DNA from: Primulina eburnea
Lineage: Eukaryota; Streptophyta; Magnoliopsida; Lamiales; Gesneriaceae
Direction of reading: 5' to 3'
DNA length: 64,000 nt
Assembly (NCBI RefSeq): GCF_022965805.1
Contig: NC_133104.1
Span: 28,020,069-28,084,068 of the forward strand
Shown here: positions 12,629-24,549 of the stretch, piece by piece
Numbering within the stretch: position 1 is the stretch's first letter
How the letters are laid out: each line of letters starts with the position of its first letter
Translations under genes and position numbers: made by a program
Notes under the pieces: generated by a model
Database searches by the model: none
Told to the model about the DNA's origin: nothing
What the model saw: the letters and a program-made list of their open reading frames with translations, nothing else

Positions 12629-13371
12629 CTAAGCAGGAGAAATGTCCAGTTTGGTTCTCAGTGGCATAGTGTTCTTCGCATTAAAAACTTTAAACATTGA
12701 TGATCTTTCTGAGTCATCAGCCACTAATCCTTTCAATTTCAGCAGATAACTAAGTTGCACAGCAAATCCCTTGGATTGTTTAGAAGACAGAAACATATTT
12801 TTCAGAACATTAAATATAAGGTGCTTCCAGTTGAATTGACGATCAGCCATAATAACAGAAATGGACTTGAAATTTCTCCAAAGTAAGGGCAGCAAACGAT
12901 CCAGATTTTTCCAAAAGCCCTTCTGTTCTCCAAAGTAAGGGCTACAACATCAGCAAGTAACTGAACTTCATACTTCAGTTCTTTCTTTGGATCGGAGACT
13001 TTGATCTTCCGTCTATCAGCAGAGAGTGTGGTTTGCATCTCTTCAATATCAGATGCTTTAACATCCGAGAGTTGTTCCAATCCTTCAGAGGGTAGAGAGA
13101 AAATTTCTCCAAAGGAGTATTCAGAGATGGTCAGAGACTGATTATTGACAGTAGAAGTTATGTTGCCATCAGAGTCAACCATACCGGTGGAGTAGAAATC
13201 CTGAAGTTCTTTTGGGCAGATTTCTTGAGATGATGCACCCAAAAACGTCCTTAATCCAGCAGTCTCAAGTTTTTGAAAAACTTTCTTGACATCATCATCA
13301 CCGAAAGATAGGATTGACCCAAAATTGATAGCCATAGCATTTAGCATATAAGCGGGAATTTGAGTTGCCAT
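12629..13371 (-). pseudogene. Copia extra ORF, N-terminal globular domain
   Basis: Starts MATQIPAYMLNAMAINFGS; this Met at 13371 is preferred over an upstream Met at 13431 because the conserved-looking part begins here. The region reads LSFGDDDVKKVFQKLETAGL, YSFGEIFSLPSEGLEQL and, after a frame change near 12900, KSISVIMADRQFNWKHL and KQSKGFAVQLSYLLKLKGL. From memory, proteins with this plan occur in many copies in Gesneriaceae annotations, where they probably also derive from retrotransposons. A 13-base stretch (CTTACTTTGGAGA) occurs twice near the frame change. A TAG at about 12632 ends the frame. Confidence 0.65.
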
Positions 13372-13907
13372 TTCGAACTGATTGAATTCCTGAAAGAAAA
13401 GTTGAAGGATGAAACTTGTTCTTGCTCTCAAAAATCTGTGGATAAACGCAAAGTAAAACTGAAATGGAGCGGGGAATGGTACATATGTACGTGACTATTC
13501 AAATTCTGGATACGTGTCAATCCATAGAAATTCTGAATTACAACGTGTGTACGTGTGCTGTGATCATGTGTAATTTTACGGTTTAAAAAGTGTCCACGTT
13601 GACACTAATAATTTACTGAAACACGGCATTTAATGCTTGAAAGACAGTCACGTCGCTTGATTTTGAATACAATAGGTTTAATTAGTTAACTTATATGAGA
13701 AGATTAGTAAGACGCTCAACTGACCGATCAGTTGTTATTGTATCCTTTCAGTTGAGAGCTGACTAATCAATTGACTTCTCAGTTAACCTCTTAGAACCAA
13801 TATTCCCCCTAAATAAATGCATAAAATAATTAAAGCGAAAAGTAAATATCAGAGATATTAATTGCTGATGACACGTAGACGACCCTTCAGCTTCCTTGAA
13901 AGTTTGC

Positions 13908-13915
13908 TATAAATA
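13908..13915 (+). promoter_or_regulatory. TATA box of the antisense ORF
   Basis: TATAAATA in the context TTGCTATAAATAGAAG, 71 bases before an ATG on the plus strand. The spacing leaves room for a start site near 13940 and a purine-rich leader (GAAGAAGGAGAAAAC) ending in an A-rich context before ATG. This is seen in sequence; promoter activity is inferred. Confidence 0.55.
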
Positions 13916-13978
13916 GAAGTGACATTGTTAGTTTCAATCAAGTTGGTGGAAGAAGGAGAAAACAAAAAAAATAAAAAA

Positions 13979-14377
13979 ATGGCAGAAGCGAGTGGCTCAA
14001 GTGGTTCTCCATATTCTCTGGAAGCTAAGAAGGCGGCTATTGAAGATGAAGTCTTCTACACCAGTCTTCCCTACTAGGAAAAATTACTAGAACTTGAGTT
14101 CCTGTATAACTCCGGAGAGGCTACCACTCCCAGACTGGTGGAACAGTTGACAGAAGTGCGGGAGCGCTTGAATATCGCTGTTTGGGTGGATGTCTTTAGA
14201 GATGGTCACATTCATCAGCTGATGCTTCAGAAGGAGCTGGAGATTCTCAATCGCATAGCTTCTTCTCATAGCTTTTGTAAGACGTCTTCCTCAGCGCTAT
14301 CAGTTTGGTTGAGGATGTGGATAGCCGATGTAGAGGAAAAATATGACAGTGTAATTGAAGCGAATGTTTATCGTTGA
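13979..14377 (+). pseudogene. ORF on the strand opposite to Copia pol, one in-frame stop
   Basis: Reads MAEASGSSGSPYSLEAKKAA, then TAG at codon 33 (14075-14077), then 99 further codons to TGA at 14375, including LLELEFLYNSGE, RLVEQLTEVRERLNIAVWV and RIASSHSFCKTSSS. The composition is hydrophilic with likely helices and a Ser/Gly-rich start. It lies inside the Copia element between the end of pol (14593) and the extra ORF (13371) and runs against both. It has its own TATA box. I do not recognise a family. Accessory ORFs in antisense between pol and the 3' LTR are known in some plant retrotransposons, which supports a real accessory gene, now or formerly coding. Confidence 0.5.
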
Positions 14378-14592
14378 ATGAAATGTTTATTTTGGTGTAA
14401 CTTTGATGTTTCTTTTTCCTGCAAGTAATAGATTTTAATAACAGATAAACTAATGAACTGATGAAGCACTAACTGATAGAAGATTAACTGACATCAGTTG
14501 AGAGTCATAAAAATAAACAATTAACTGAAGAGCTAGTAAGTGACAGCAAAACTGAAAGATGAATTAAGAATCAAGACAAAAATAACAACTGA

Positions 14593-16730
14593 TTAGGATA
14601 AATCAATTAATCCAAGTATATTGCGAAAATGAGAAAACTTAGTCTCAGCCAATGGTTTGGTGAAGATATCAGCTGCTTGCTGCTAAGTTGATACGTATTC
14701 CAGTTTGATGTTCTTCTTCAGGGCATGATCTCTGATGAAGTGATGTCTGACATCTATGTGCTTAGTCCTGGAGTGAAGAACTGGATTATAGGTAATAGCA
14801 ATTGTGCTTGTGTTGTCACAGAATATAGGAGATTCCTTTGCATCAACACCATAATCTTTCAGTTGTTGCTGAATCCAGAGCAGTTGAGCACAGCAGCTTC
14901 CAGCAGCAAGATATTCTGCTTCAGTTGTGGAAGTTGCTATGGATGTTTGCTTCTTACTGAACCAAGAGATCAGTCTGTCTCCTAGAAACTGACATGATCC
15001 ACTTGTACTTTTTCGATCAAGCTTGCATCCTGCATAATCTGCATCTGAATATCCAACTAAATTGAAAGATGAATCTTTAGAATACCATAATCCAACATTT
15101 TGTGTGCCCTTAAGATATTTCAAAATACGCTTGGCAGCAGTAAAGTGTGATTGCATGGGATTTGCTTGAAATCTAGCACACATACATACAGCAAATACAA
15201 TATCAGGACGACTAGCAGTTAGGTACAATAATGAACCTATTAAACCTCTGTAAAGTGTCGTCTCAACTGATATTCCCCCTTGATCAGTGTCCAATTTAAC
15301 TGATGAGCTCATGGGAGTGCTTGCGGCTGAACATGATTCCATACCAAATTTCTTGAGTAATTCCTTAGTGTATTTGGTTTGAATGATAAAGGTTCCTGAA
15401 TCCAGTTGCTTCACTTGTAAGCCAAGGAAGAATGTCAGTTCACCCATCATGCTCATTTCGAACTTATCCTGTATTAACTTAGCAAACTTCTCGCATAATT
15501 TGGGGTTAGTTGACCGAAAAATAATGTCATCAACATACATTTGAACGAGTAGAATATGATCATTCTTGGAAATTTTGAACAAGGTCTTATCAACTGATCC
15601 AATAGAAAAATCGTGATCAGTTAGAAATTTTGAAAGAGTTTCGTACCAAGCTCTTGGAGCTTGTTTAAGACCATATAAGGCTTTGTTCAAATGATATACA
15701 TGATCAGGAAGGTGATGATTGATAAAACCAGGAGGTTGTTCAACGTAGACTTCTTCCTGCAACTGCCCATTCAGAAATGCACTCTTAACATCCATTCGAT
15801 AGACTTTGAAGTTTTTGAATGAAGCATAGGCAAGGAATATCCTGATTGCCTCCAGTCTTGCAACTGGTGCATATGTCTCATCATAATCAATTCCTTCTTC
15901 CTGCCTATAGCCTTGTGTCACTAGCCTTGCTTTGTTACGCACAACTGAACCATCTTCGTTCAGTTTTTTCCTGTACACCCATTTTGTACCTATAACAGTT
16001 TTCGAAATTGGTCTTGGAACTAAGTTCCAGACATTGTTATGGATAAACTGATTTAGCTCTTCTTGCATTGCATTTATCCAGTTTGGATCATCAAGAGCTT
16101 CATCAGTCTTCTTGGGTTATAGTTGTGATACGAAAGCTGAATGAATAAATAGATTGTGCATCTGATTTCTTGTTCTTACTGGATCAGATGCTTTACCTAT
16201 TACCAACTCTGGAGAATGTGATTTCTTCCATCTGAGTTCAGCATTTATTGCTTCTGAATCAGCAACTGCTTCTGTGGGTAACTGAACATTTTCAGTTTCA
16301 GTTGGAGCAGTTTCAGTTGGTAACTGAGTGTCATTTGGTTGCTCTATATACTGATCATTTGGAACAGCTTCTGGTTCTTCTGGTTGATCCAATACTTCCG
16401 GTTCAGGTGTTTGGAGATTGCTTTGATTGATATGGATTTCTTCTTCATCATCATCATCCAAGCTTATATCTGTAAATCTATCAGCTAGCTCAACTTGATC
16501 AGTTGGCTTATCAGTTAGTACAGTTTCATCAAAAACAACATGAATAGATTCCTCAACATTTAAAGTATTTTTGATGAAGACTCTATACGCTTTACTCACT
16601 GAAGAATAACCAAGAAATATTCCCTCTGCAGATTTAGCATCAAAGGCTTTTAAATGAGTTTTACCATTGACAAGTATAAAACATCTGCAGCCGAATATTT
16701 TGAAGTAGGAAACCACACTTTTTCTTCCAT
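14593..16730 (-). pseudogene. Copia integrase C-terminus, reverse transcriptase and RNase H
   Basis: Order on the minus strand: FKIFGCRCF and GIFLGYSSVSKAYRV (integrase end), an acidic linker, then RT from [10 protein letters not shown] with [30 protein letters not shown] and catalytic YVDD at 15526-15537, then RNase H with [22 protein letters not shown] and the typical end TKPLAETKF, stopping at 14593. YVDDIIF is followed by RST where GST is usual. Breaks: TGA for Trp in TPYEIWHG (about 16730), a stop at 16117, and TAG for Gln after EYVST (14683). The 461-codon frame 14683-16068 is otherwise continuous. Confidence 0.93.
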
Positions 16731-16731
16731 G

Positions 16732-17812
16732 TCAGATCTCATAAGGTGTTTTCATATGATTCTTATTAATCATTGATCTGTTTTGAGTGTAACACGCAGT
16801 GTTCACTGCTTCTGCCCAAAACCTTTGAGATACCAGAATCAGCAAGCATTGTTCTAGCAGCCTCTTTAAGGGTCCGATTTCTCCTTTCAGATACACCATT
16901 TTGCTGAGGAATTCTAGCTGCTGAGAGCTCATGCTTAATTCCGGCATTCTCTAAATAATTTGTAAGAATTTGATTGATAAACTCAGTTCCTCGATCAGAT
17001 CTGATTCTATCAATTCCAACTGATTTTTCATTTAATAATCTTTTGAAAAGCTTAATCAGTTGAGCAGCAGTTTGGTCTTTGGACTTGAGAAATATAACCC
17101 AAGTGAATCTTGAAAAATCATCTACAACCACCAAGGTGTATTTCATTCCCCCTAAACTCATGACTGGTATTGGACCAAATAGATCCATATGTAACAGCTC
17201 TAAGCATCGGGAAGAAGATTTACGACCCTTGTTCTTAAAAGAAGATTTAATTTGTTTACCAAACTGACATGCTGAGCAAATTTTGTCTTTGATAAAATCC
17301 ATTTTGGGCAGTCCAGTAACAAGATCGTGGTTACTCAAATATGCAATAGACTTGAAATTCAGGTGGTTTAATCTCTTATGCCACAACCAGTTTTTAGAAG
17401 ACTTTGAGGCAATAAAACATATTGGTGCATAAGGTTGATCATTCCAACTGACTTTGTAAGTGTTTCCACACCTTTTGCCAGCTAGGATGATCTCTTCAGT
17501 TGAGTTTTTGACTGAACAAGAATGTTTGTCAAACTGAACTGAGAATCTATTATCGCATAATTGACTGATACTGATCAGATTATACTTCAGATTCTCAACT
17601 AATAATACATCATTAATGGTGAAGTTACCATGGATAAGCTTACCCTTACCCACAGTTTTACCTTTAGAATTATCTCCAAAACTGATGTTTGGTCCAGTGT
17701 ATTTGACCAGTTGAGATAATAAATTTGAATCTCCTGTCATGTGGCGTGAACATCCAATATCCAAGTACCATATAGATTCAATGCTTGACCTGTTACCTGC
17801 AATCACACACAA
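16732..17812 (-). pseudogene. Copia protease and integrase core
   Basis: Begins with the protease: WYLDIGCSRHMTG, where the family has WYLDSGCSRHMTG, so the Ser beside the catalytic Asp is Ile. Then comes the pre-integrase zinc segment (WHKRLNHLN and CSACQFGK) and the integrase core with HMDLFGPIP, VVVDDFSRFTWV, IRSDRGTEF and PQQNGVSERRNRTLKEAAR. These hold the Asp, Asp, Glu catalytic set. The frame shifts near 16830 within RFWAEAVNTACYTQNR. The protein would cut the polyprotein and insert element DNA. The change at the protease site may inactivate it. Confidence 0.92.
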
Positions 17813-17836
17813 GATAAGATTCTGGTACCCCTTTTT

Positions 17837-18424
17837 CTATTTGGGTCCAAAGTTGATTAGTCTTTTAGGAATCCAGACTTGGATCAGTCTAACTGACCGT
17901 CCAGTTGCTGTATTCCAAATGGTCTTTCCCTGTTTGTGTGTGCTTGATATATGGTGTGCAGGAGATACAACATGTGATTTGCCCTTTTTCAACTGATTGT
18001 TCAGCCAGTATCTTTTCTGAATTGGCTTACTGTTGTAGTAATTTGAGTAGCCATTTAAGTAATTTTTGCTGAAAATTTTTGGTTGCTGACTTCGAGAGTT
18101 AGTCACAACTTTTGGGCTATAACCAATTCCACATCTTTTGCCCTTGTTCATACTTTGAGTTGGCTGTTCAATTAGTTTACTCGGCTCAGCTTGTTCTTGT
18201 ACCATAACTGATTTTACAAAGTGAATGTATTTCCCTTTGTTTATATTCAGTTTTGGCTGAGTATCTTTGGAAGACGAATCATCTTTACTACAGAATCCTA
18301 AACCAATTTTATCAGTAACTGATTTCTGAGAATTCTGTATATCAGTTGAAGCATCAGACGATTTGTTCCAAGCCTGAATAAGCTCAGTGTGCTTTGAATT
18401 TTCATGCAAAAACTTTTGAATCAT
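17837..18424 (-). pseudogene. Copia spacer between gag and protease
   Basis: An in-frame, hydrophilic stretch of about 195 codons rich in Lys, Ser, Asn and Gln (for example KSSDASTDIQNSQKSV and NYLNGYSNYYNSKPIQK), leading to IWNTATGRSVRLIQVWIPK just before the protease. No catalytic motif is seen. Sirevirus-like elements have such long spacers. A stop near 18430 separates it from gag, and a short break near 17830 from protease. Confidence 0.7.
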
Positions 18425-18454
18425 TAATTGATCCCTGCTTCTTTCATTTCTGAG

Positions 18455-19804
18455 CTAAGATATTTCCCTTCTCAGACTCAACATATCAACTGATTCATCA
18501 GTTTTTGTTTTATCGTCTTTGGGATCATTTTGCTTCGCTCTGGCTTTTTCAAACGATAAAGCAAGCTTTTGATACTCATTAACCATGTCATGCAATGTCG
18601 AAATAAGTTCTTCTCTGGTAAAATCAGTTGAACTAAAATCAAATACCTGTTGACTGCTGGACTCTAGTTCTGTATCAGCAGCCATCAGACATTTTACTTC
18701 TTCTTCATTGTCAATTGAACTGCATGAAGTTTCTGGTTCTGATTCCTCGCTGTCAGTGTCTGCCCATTTGGCTTTGCTATCTTCAGCTAGGAGTACTTCA
18801 TGTTTCTTTCTGTAAGGCTTCTTGTCGTCCTTAGATCTCCTCTTGTGCTCATATACATTCTTCTTTCTTTCAGTTGAAACTTGACTGTCCTTCTTAGGTT
18901 TGGGAGAGTCAGCAATATAATGACCTGGTTTGCCACAGTTGTAGCATGCATTTGATTCTTCTCTGGAGTTGTTTCTTTGATATTGCTTCTGAAAGTTCTC
19001 TTGATTTTTCCTCATAAATCTTCCAAATTTCTTAATGAACAATGACATGGCATCATTGCTTAGTTGATCAGCAGCTTTCTCAACTGAACCATTTGGTTCT
19101 GTTCTTACAGAAGTTAAGGCAGTAGTAGCTGCTAGAGTAGATGGTTCTCCTTCTCGAGTTTGTAGTTCAAACTCGTATGCCTTCAAGTCAACAAATAGAT
19201 CATGGAGTTCAACTTTGTTCAAATCTTTAGATTCCCTCATTGCCATGGTCTTTACGTCCCACTCCTTGGGAAGACCTCTGATTATCTTCAATGCAACTTC
19301 TTTGTTTGAATAAACCTTTCCAAGTGCATTTAGTTCGTTGATGATGCAGCTGGTTCTCTCATCATATTCATGCATTGTTTCTCCAACTTTCATTCTGATG
19401 TTGTCGAACTTCTGCATGGCAACAGAAAGTTTGTTTTCTTAGGTTTGTTCGTTGCCTTCGCAAAGCTGAATTAACTTCCCCCAAATTTCTTTGGCTATCT
19501 TGCACATCTTGATTTTACTGAACGTTACTTTGTCCAGTGTTTTGTACAATATTTGCTTTGCTACATTATCTAGATTTGCTTTCCTCTTGTCCTCAGTAGT
19601 CCACTCATCTCTTGGCTTTTCTATACGATGAGGTGCCCCATCAGTGATGGCAACAGCTGTATTGGTTTTCAAAATTTTCATGGGTCCGTCAGTTATAACA
19701 TACCACATATCATCATCTTGTGCAGCTAGGTGAGCCTGCATCCTGATCTTCCAATCGGCAAAGTCTTCTCTTGAGAACATAGGAATCTTGTTGAATGAAG
19801 ACAT
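18455..19804 (-). pseudogene. Copia gag, one nonsense codon, zinc knuckle damaged
   Basis: The ATG at 19804 (MSSFNKIPMFSREDFADWK) is chosen because it starts the standard Copia gag domain; the upstream frame reads into the leader. The domain continues with EIWGKLIQLCEGNE, then TAA (19439-19441) in place of a sense codon, then the same frame to 18455 with NKLSVAMQKFDNIRMKVGET and LKIIRGLPKEWDVKTMAM. The zinc knuckle is CYNCGKPGHYIADS: the last Cys of the CCHC set is Ser. The tail is acidic and Ser-rich. Confidence 0.9.
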
Positions 19805-19848
19805 AGTGAACAATTTGAGTTTAGATAATCTTTGATAGGATATGAATA

Positions 19849-19860
19849 GCTCTGATACCA
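19849..19860 (-). other. primer-binding site of the Copia element
   Basis: The minus strand reads TGGTATCAGAGC two bases inside the 5' LTR boundary, complementary to initiator tRNA-Met. It fixes the orientation and the LTR boundary at 19863. Confidence 0.9.
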
Positions 19861-19862
19861 CT

Positions 19863-20817
19863 TGATAGGATCGGTTAATCAAATAAAGAGTGTTTAGAAG
19901 TGGGGGTTGAATAAACACTGCTCGAATTTAAATATTCTTCGACGATATGAGTTCAGTTTTGTTACAAACTTAAACTAGATATCCCGTCGGTCAATAACAA
20001 TCAGTTAAACTGAATAAAACAGTTGCGGAAAATAAACTGACTGAAAGATAGAGTATCTAACTGAAAATGAGAGTTGAAGTAATGACACAGTATGTTTCTG
20101 GATGTTCGGAGACTTGAATAACTCCTACGTCACCCCTTCTATCACGAAGATAGGATATCCACTAAAATACTTTGATCAAATACACGACAATGAACTGACC
20201 CACTTCAGTTTGGACTTATCACTTTACCAAAACTGAAACTCTTAGTATATAACACTTTTATAGATCGTAATTGATCTTAGCACATCTTAGAAAATCTATT
20301 AAAGATTACACAAAGTGCTATATAATCTCGAGAATGTAGTCTTGAATACTACTGATATGACTGATAAGCGTGAGCTTTGATTTCTGATTGTGAGTAAATA
20401 TTTCTGCAGCGTAACAGCAAGTAGAATAGGATAACTGAAAGTCGGGGGTTGTCTTCATTTGCTGCCTTCGACTATTTATAGGTTCTTCTCTCAACGTAAC
20501 ATTAAAGAATGTTTGAATATTCTAACCGTTGATTGCCACGTCGATATATTCTGACAGTCGTACACTGTTCATTCTACAATGCGGCGTTCCACTACTAGTT
20601 GCAGGTATATGTACTATTTTGTCTGTTGTCGCTTTCAACTGATGACGTGTACAGCTGAGAGATCAGCTGGTAAAGAATCAGTTGCCGAGAATGAACTTAG
20701 TTTGTATAGAACAGTTGACTAATGTTCAGCAGATGACGTATTCAGTTGATGATCAGTTCAGTTGCTTAGTTCAGTTGGTAAGTCTTTTTGTCAAAGCACC
20801 GGAATAAGTTTCCAAAA
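19863..20817 (-). repeat. 5' LTR of the Copia element (955 bp)
   Basis: Starts TGATAGGATC and ends TTTCCAAAA, where the partner LTR ends TTTCCAACA. Its last bases are fixed by the AAGTT target-site copy that follows. It contains about 30 bases missing from the other LTR. The otherwise high similarity indicates a fairly recent insertion. Confidence 0.92.
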
Positions 20818-20822
20818 AAGTT

Positions 20823-22176
20823 TATAAGTAATTTTCATATTTGAAAGTTGTGGAAGTTAGCAAGACTACTAATTAAGTTAGGAGAATGCAGCAGTCTAAT
20901 TCAGTAAAAGAAATTCCAAAATAGACATCTGCAAAAAATAAATCATTGAAAAATTTTGATTTTGGAAATTTTCATTTTTAACCATAATAACAAAATTTGT
21001 ATCATCGTCACATCGATGATTGTTGATCTTCGATTGATATTATGATTAAATCACAATTAAATAATTAATGAATTTACATAGATTTTTCTCTCTTTCACAC
21101 CACCAAAAATTCAATCTACCTTGCTTTGAACATGACCTACGGTCGAGACACTCTTCAACCACCGTGTGAGAAAACGATATTCCAACAATACTCTCATATA
21201 TTGAGTCACCAATTTTTTCACAAATCATGGCGACCAATTTAACGCCAAATCTTTGGAACTACGATTTAACAGTAGAGATGAATACTTGTTGAATCTTTTC
21301 ATTTGTATTTCTTTAACCTAGTCTTTCTGAAGCTCAAACTCAGAGAAACACAAAGCTTGAAACTGGATCGAGTTAAAAATTAAATTGTGTCTTATCAGGA
21401 TTTTCATGAAATTTTCTATGATATTCGAGTTATTGCTTTTCAAACAAAATTTGCAAACCATTTAAGAAAAACAACATATTTGAGTAAAAATAATTACTAG
21501 AGGAGACTTACAAATTGTAGTCATCTGAAAAGAGGGGTCATTTCAGAATGCAATTTTGGAGTAGATAAATTTAGTAAGATAAATAAAATAGAATTGGTTT
21601 CTAATATAGTATGCAATATTGCATTATTTATAATTTCAAATTCAAATAAGACATCCCAAGATACAAAAATTATACATTAGATGCTTTTGACAGAATTATA
21701 TCATACATTAACTCTTTCAAATTATGGAAATCTCGAATTTCATGCATTGAGTGTCAAATATTTCTGATTATTGAGAGTAATATATACATTTGTTGAGAGT
21801 AATTTAATGTCCATTTGAAACTCTTTTGAATCTATCTCTTTTAATTTTTTTGTGCTCTCTTATTTGAATTTTTAAGAAGACAATTCAAGATATATATAAT
21901 ATACATATGGTTTTGGAAGAAAACTACAACGCATTAAATCTTTCAAATTAAGGTAATTTCGAAATAATATGTATTTGAGATAAAAAAAATTTATGATTAA
22001 TAAATTGTAAATTAATGTTCATTGGAAAACTTTAGTGATAACTTTTAACGCTAAACCAATTTTATTTTTAGAAAAATTAAATAAACTAATTAAATATTTT
22101 ATTTCTTTTTTAGTAAGTAATTTGGGTAGAAACTTATTTAAAATAGAAAAATTTATTTTTGAATGATTTACCTCAT
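20823..22176. other. AT-rich intergenic DNA, no supported gene
   Basis: No repeat boundary or coding signal is certain. A 63-codon frame on the minus strand (21046-21237, with VGISFSHTVVEECLDRRS) looks more protein-like than its surroundings, but has no recognised domain, promoter or partner exon, so it is not called a gene. Confidence 0.5.
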
Positions 22177-22446
22177 GAGTGATACTGAACATTGCAATCA
22201 TTTGTATTTTAAATTTATTTATACATTTTTAATTGAACTGATTGATATAATCAATGCAAATTTTTTAATATAGTTTATTTTTTCAATAGAGTTTAGTTTT
22301 AATTTAAGTAAAAAAAAACATATAATACATAAATTACATTTGAATTAATATAAAAATTACTTAAATTCAAAATTGAATTAAATGAATTGATATAATCAAT
22401 GCAAACAATAATTGAAGTCATCATTTATTGCAGTACACACACACAC

Positions 22447-22493
<47 letters not shown>

Positions 22494-22801
22494 TGATGTT
22501 GAACATTGCAATCATTTGTATTTGAACTTTATTTATACAGTTTGTAATAAAAATTAAATATATCATAATAACACAAAATCATCTCACAGATTAAATTGAT
22601 TGATATAATCAATGCAAAATTTTTAATGTAGTTTATGTTTTCAACAGAGATTAGTTTCAATTTAAATAAAAAATAAAAAACATATAATACATAAGTTAAA
22701 TTTGAATTAATATAAAAATTAATTGAATTCAAAATTGAATCAAATGAATTGATATAATCAATGCAAACAATAATTGAAATGATCATTTACTGCAGTACAC
22801 A
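22177..22801. repeat. direct duplication flanking an (AT)n microsatellite
   Basis: Unit 1 (22177-22440) and unit 2 (22491-22801) both run from GAGTGAT..TGAACATTGCAATCATTTG to GCAGTACACA, with many small differences. Between them is a short AC run and an uninterrupted AT tract at 22449-22490. Each unit also repeats GATTGATATAATCAATGCAAA internally (near 22240 and 22386 in unit 1). It is non-coding. Confidence 0.85.
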
Positions 22802-24540
22802 TATTTCAATATTCATAATATATATTTCTTTTTTTAGAAATGACATTTTGACGGGAAATTACTATTTTTGGCAAAACTCTGCTTTTATATATATATATAT
22901 AGATGTCCATGTGTATGTAGGGATGGGCAACGGTTAGTTTGGTCTGGTTTTATTCTACAACGATTTTGTTTTTCGATTTTCGATTTTGAATATCTCTAAT
23001 CCAAAACCAAACCATTTTATTACGGTACGGTTCGATTTTTTTTTTTGTAATGCAGTTCGGTTTATACGGCCGATTATATATGATTAGATAAAATTTTGTT
23101 AAGAAATAAATTTATACGTCACTTTATGCCTTTAAAATCTAAATCATAGTATTTGTCAAACATTTAATTTGTAGGACTTAATCTTATATATATATATATA
23201 GTGTTATGTACAGACATGGCATACGAATATAATAACAATATATAACTAATTAACTATGTAAACACAGAAATTGCATGAATCCAACGGAATATTCAGTAAT
23301 AGGAATGATAACAAGGTGCCAACCAGCTCGAATGAAACGCCAATCATTTTAAGAAAAAATTAAAGAAATATATACATTAAAGAAAAATAAAAAATCGACT
23401 GGTGAGTGGTGAGAAAGAAAAGAAATTGATCGAATTGAAAATTGAGGATTAACGTTATTAAGTTTCTAAATCTTAATAGTCCCATTATACATAAAAAAAT
23501 CTTATACTTAAGATTCATATGACTCATTATACATAAAAATCATATACTTAACAATAACATGACCGGTTAGATTATTCGTTTTTTGAGGGATTAAAACGAA
23601 AACCGAATTTCATAAAATATAAAACCGTAACTGAACGAAAAGCCGAACCATTTAAACCAAATTATCAATGTTGATTGTATTTTATTTTGCGTGAAATATA
23701 AATATAAAATTTATTCGAGCACGAATGAAAAAATGAATTCTAAATAATATCATATTTTTAATGTTGTTTTAATAATTACCAATTTTTTTTATTTTTTTAT
23801 TGGAGTATAATTACCAATTTTAATATGTATTTATTTGTCAAAAATTGTTTTAATCATTTCAAATAAATATTTTAAGACATTCGAATTAATTATTACATTT
23901 ATTTTAGTTAATTTTTGCGATAGAAGAAACAAATTAGAGAGTAAATAGTCTAATTGTCATTTGTTAACAAATTTTGATGTTTTGCAATCATTATTCGATA
24001 ATTTAGCGCTTACTATAAAATTTTGCTAAGTCAAATAACTATTATGGTAACTAATTTTGGTTATTGAAAAACTGATCGAATTTCCTTTTTCAAATTCTAC
24101 TCACTGCTCGTATTTTTTATTTAATAGGAAAAAAAAGTATAAAAGGGCAAACTCAAACACAAATCAAATAGAGAAGTTATTCAAAATAAACTCATTTTTC
24201 AGAAATTATATTTATTAAAATTTAACATATGCATACGTAAAGAAAATAAAAATAAAAAACAAAAAATGCTGAGACCAACACATAGAGATTTTTTATTTTC
24301 TAACATTTGATTTTTAAGATAATCCAGTTGGCGATAATGCATAATCATTACTATTTATAAAGAATATAGAACTTGCGCGCCAGATTTTCAATGGAACGAA
24401 GTTATTTTTAACTCTTGCAATTGCTTTACCATATTACAGCAAAGATGATGGAAATGAAATATAGCCAAACCAAAATGTAGCACTAAAGGAAACAAAATAA
24501 TAGTCACATATAGTAGCGCTAAAACACGTAAAATACACGC
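22802..24540. other. AT-rich intergenic DNA with a degenerate hAT-like repeat
   Basis: From 22919 the sequence GGATGGGCAACGG followed by GGTTTGGT-like and TTCGGTTTATACGG runs, and complementary runs AAAACCGAA and GCCGAACCATTTAAACC at 23600-23660, resembles the degenerate ends of small non-autonomous hAT elements. A clean right terminus was not found. An imperfect tandem repeat (CCCATTATACATAAAAAAATC and CTCATTATACATAAAAATCA) lies at 23480-23550. The rest shows no coding features. Confidence 0.4.
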
Positions 24541-24543
24541 CAT

Positions 24544-24549
24544 TTTATT
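24544..24549 (-). terminator. candidate polyadenylation signal of CDKA
   Basis: AATAAA on the minus strand, about 320 bases after the CDKA stop codon, in an AT-rich stretch. The distance fits a plant 3' untranslated region. The cleavage site cannot be placed from sequence alone. Confidence 0.5.

Larger units (their letters stand above)
9681..20817 (-). mobile_element. Ty1/Copia LTR retrotransposon with extra 3' ORF region
   Basis: Complete from LTR to LTR (11.1 kb), flanked by AAGTT at 9676-9680 and 20818-20822. The minus-strand order is 5' LTR, primer-binding site, gag, protease, integrase, RT, RNase H (integrase before RT defines Copia), then about 4 kb of extra sequence, a purine tract and the 3' LTR. 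The extra region holds a sense ORF of roughly 870 codons, now broken, and a separate ORF on the other strand. A Copia element with about 1 kb LTRs, a long spacer between gag and protease and an extra ORF after pol recalls the Sirevirus lineage, but that placement is inferred. Single stop codons in gag, integrase, RNase H and the extra ORF show it is inactive. Confidence 0.95.

Noticed and set aside
21046..21237. 63-codon frame with an ordinary amino-acid composition
   Set aside because: It has no promoter, no partner exon and no recognised family. It could be an exon of a decayed gene, but the evidence is too thin.
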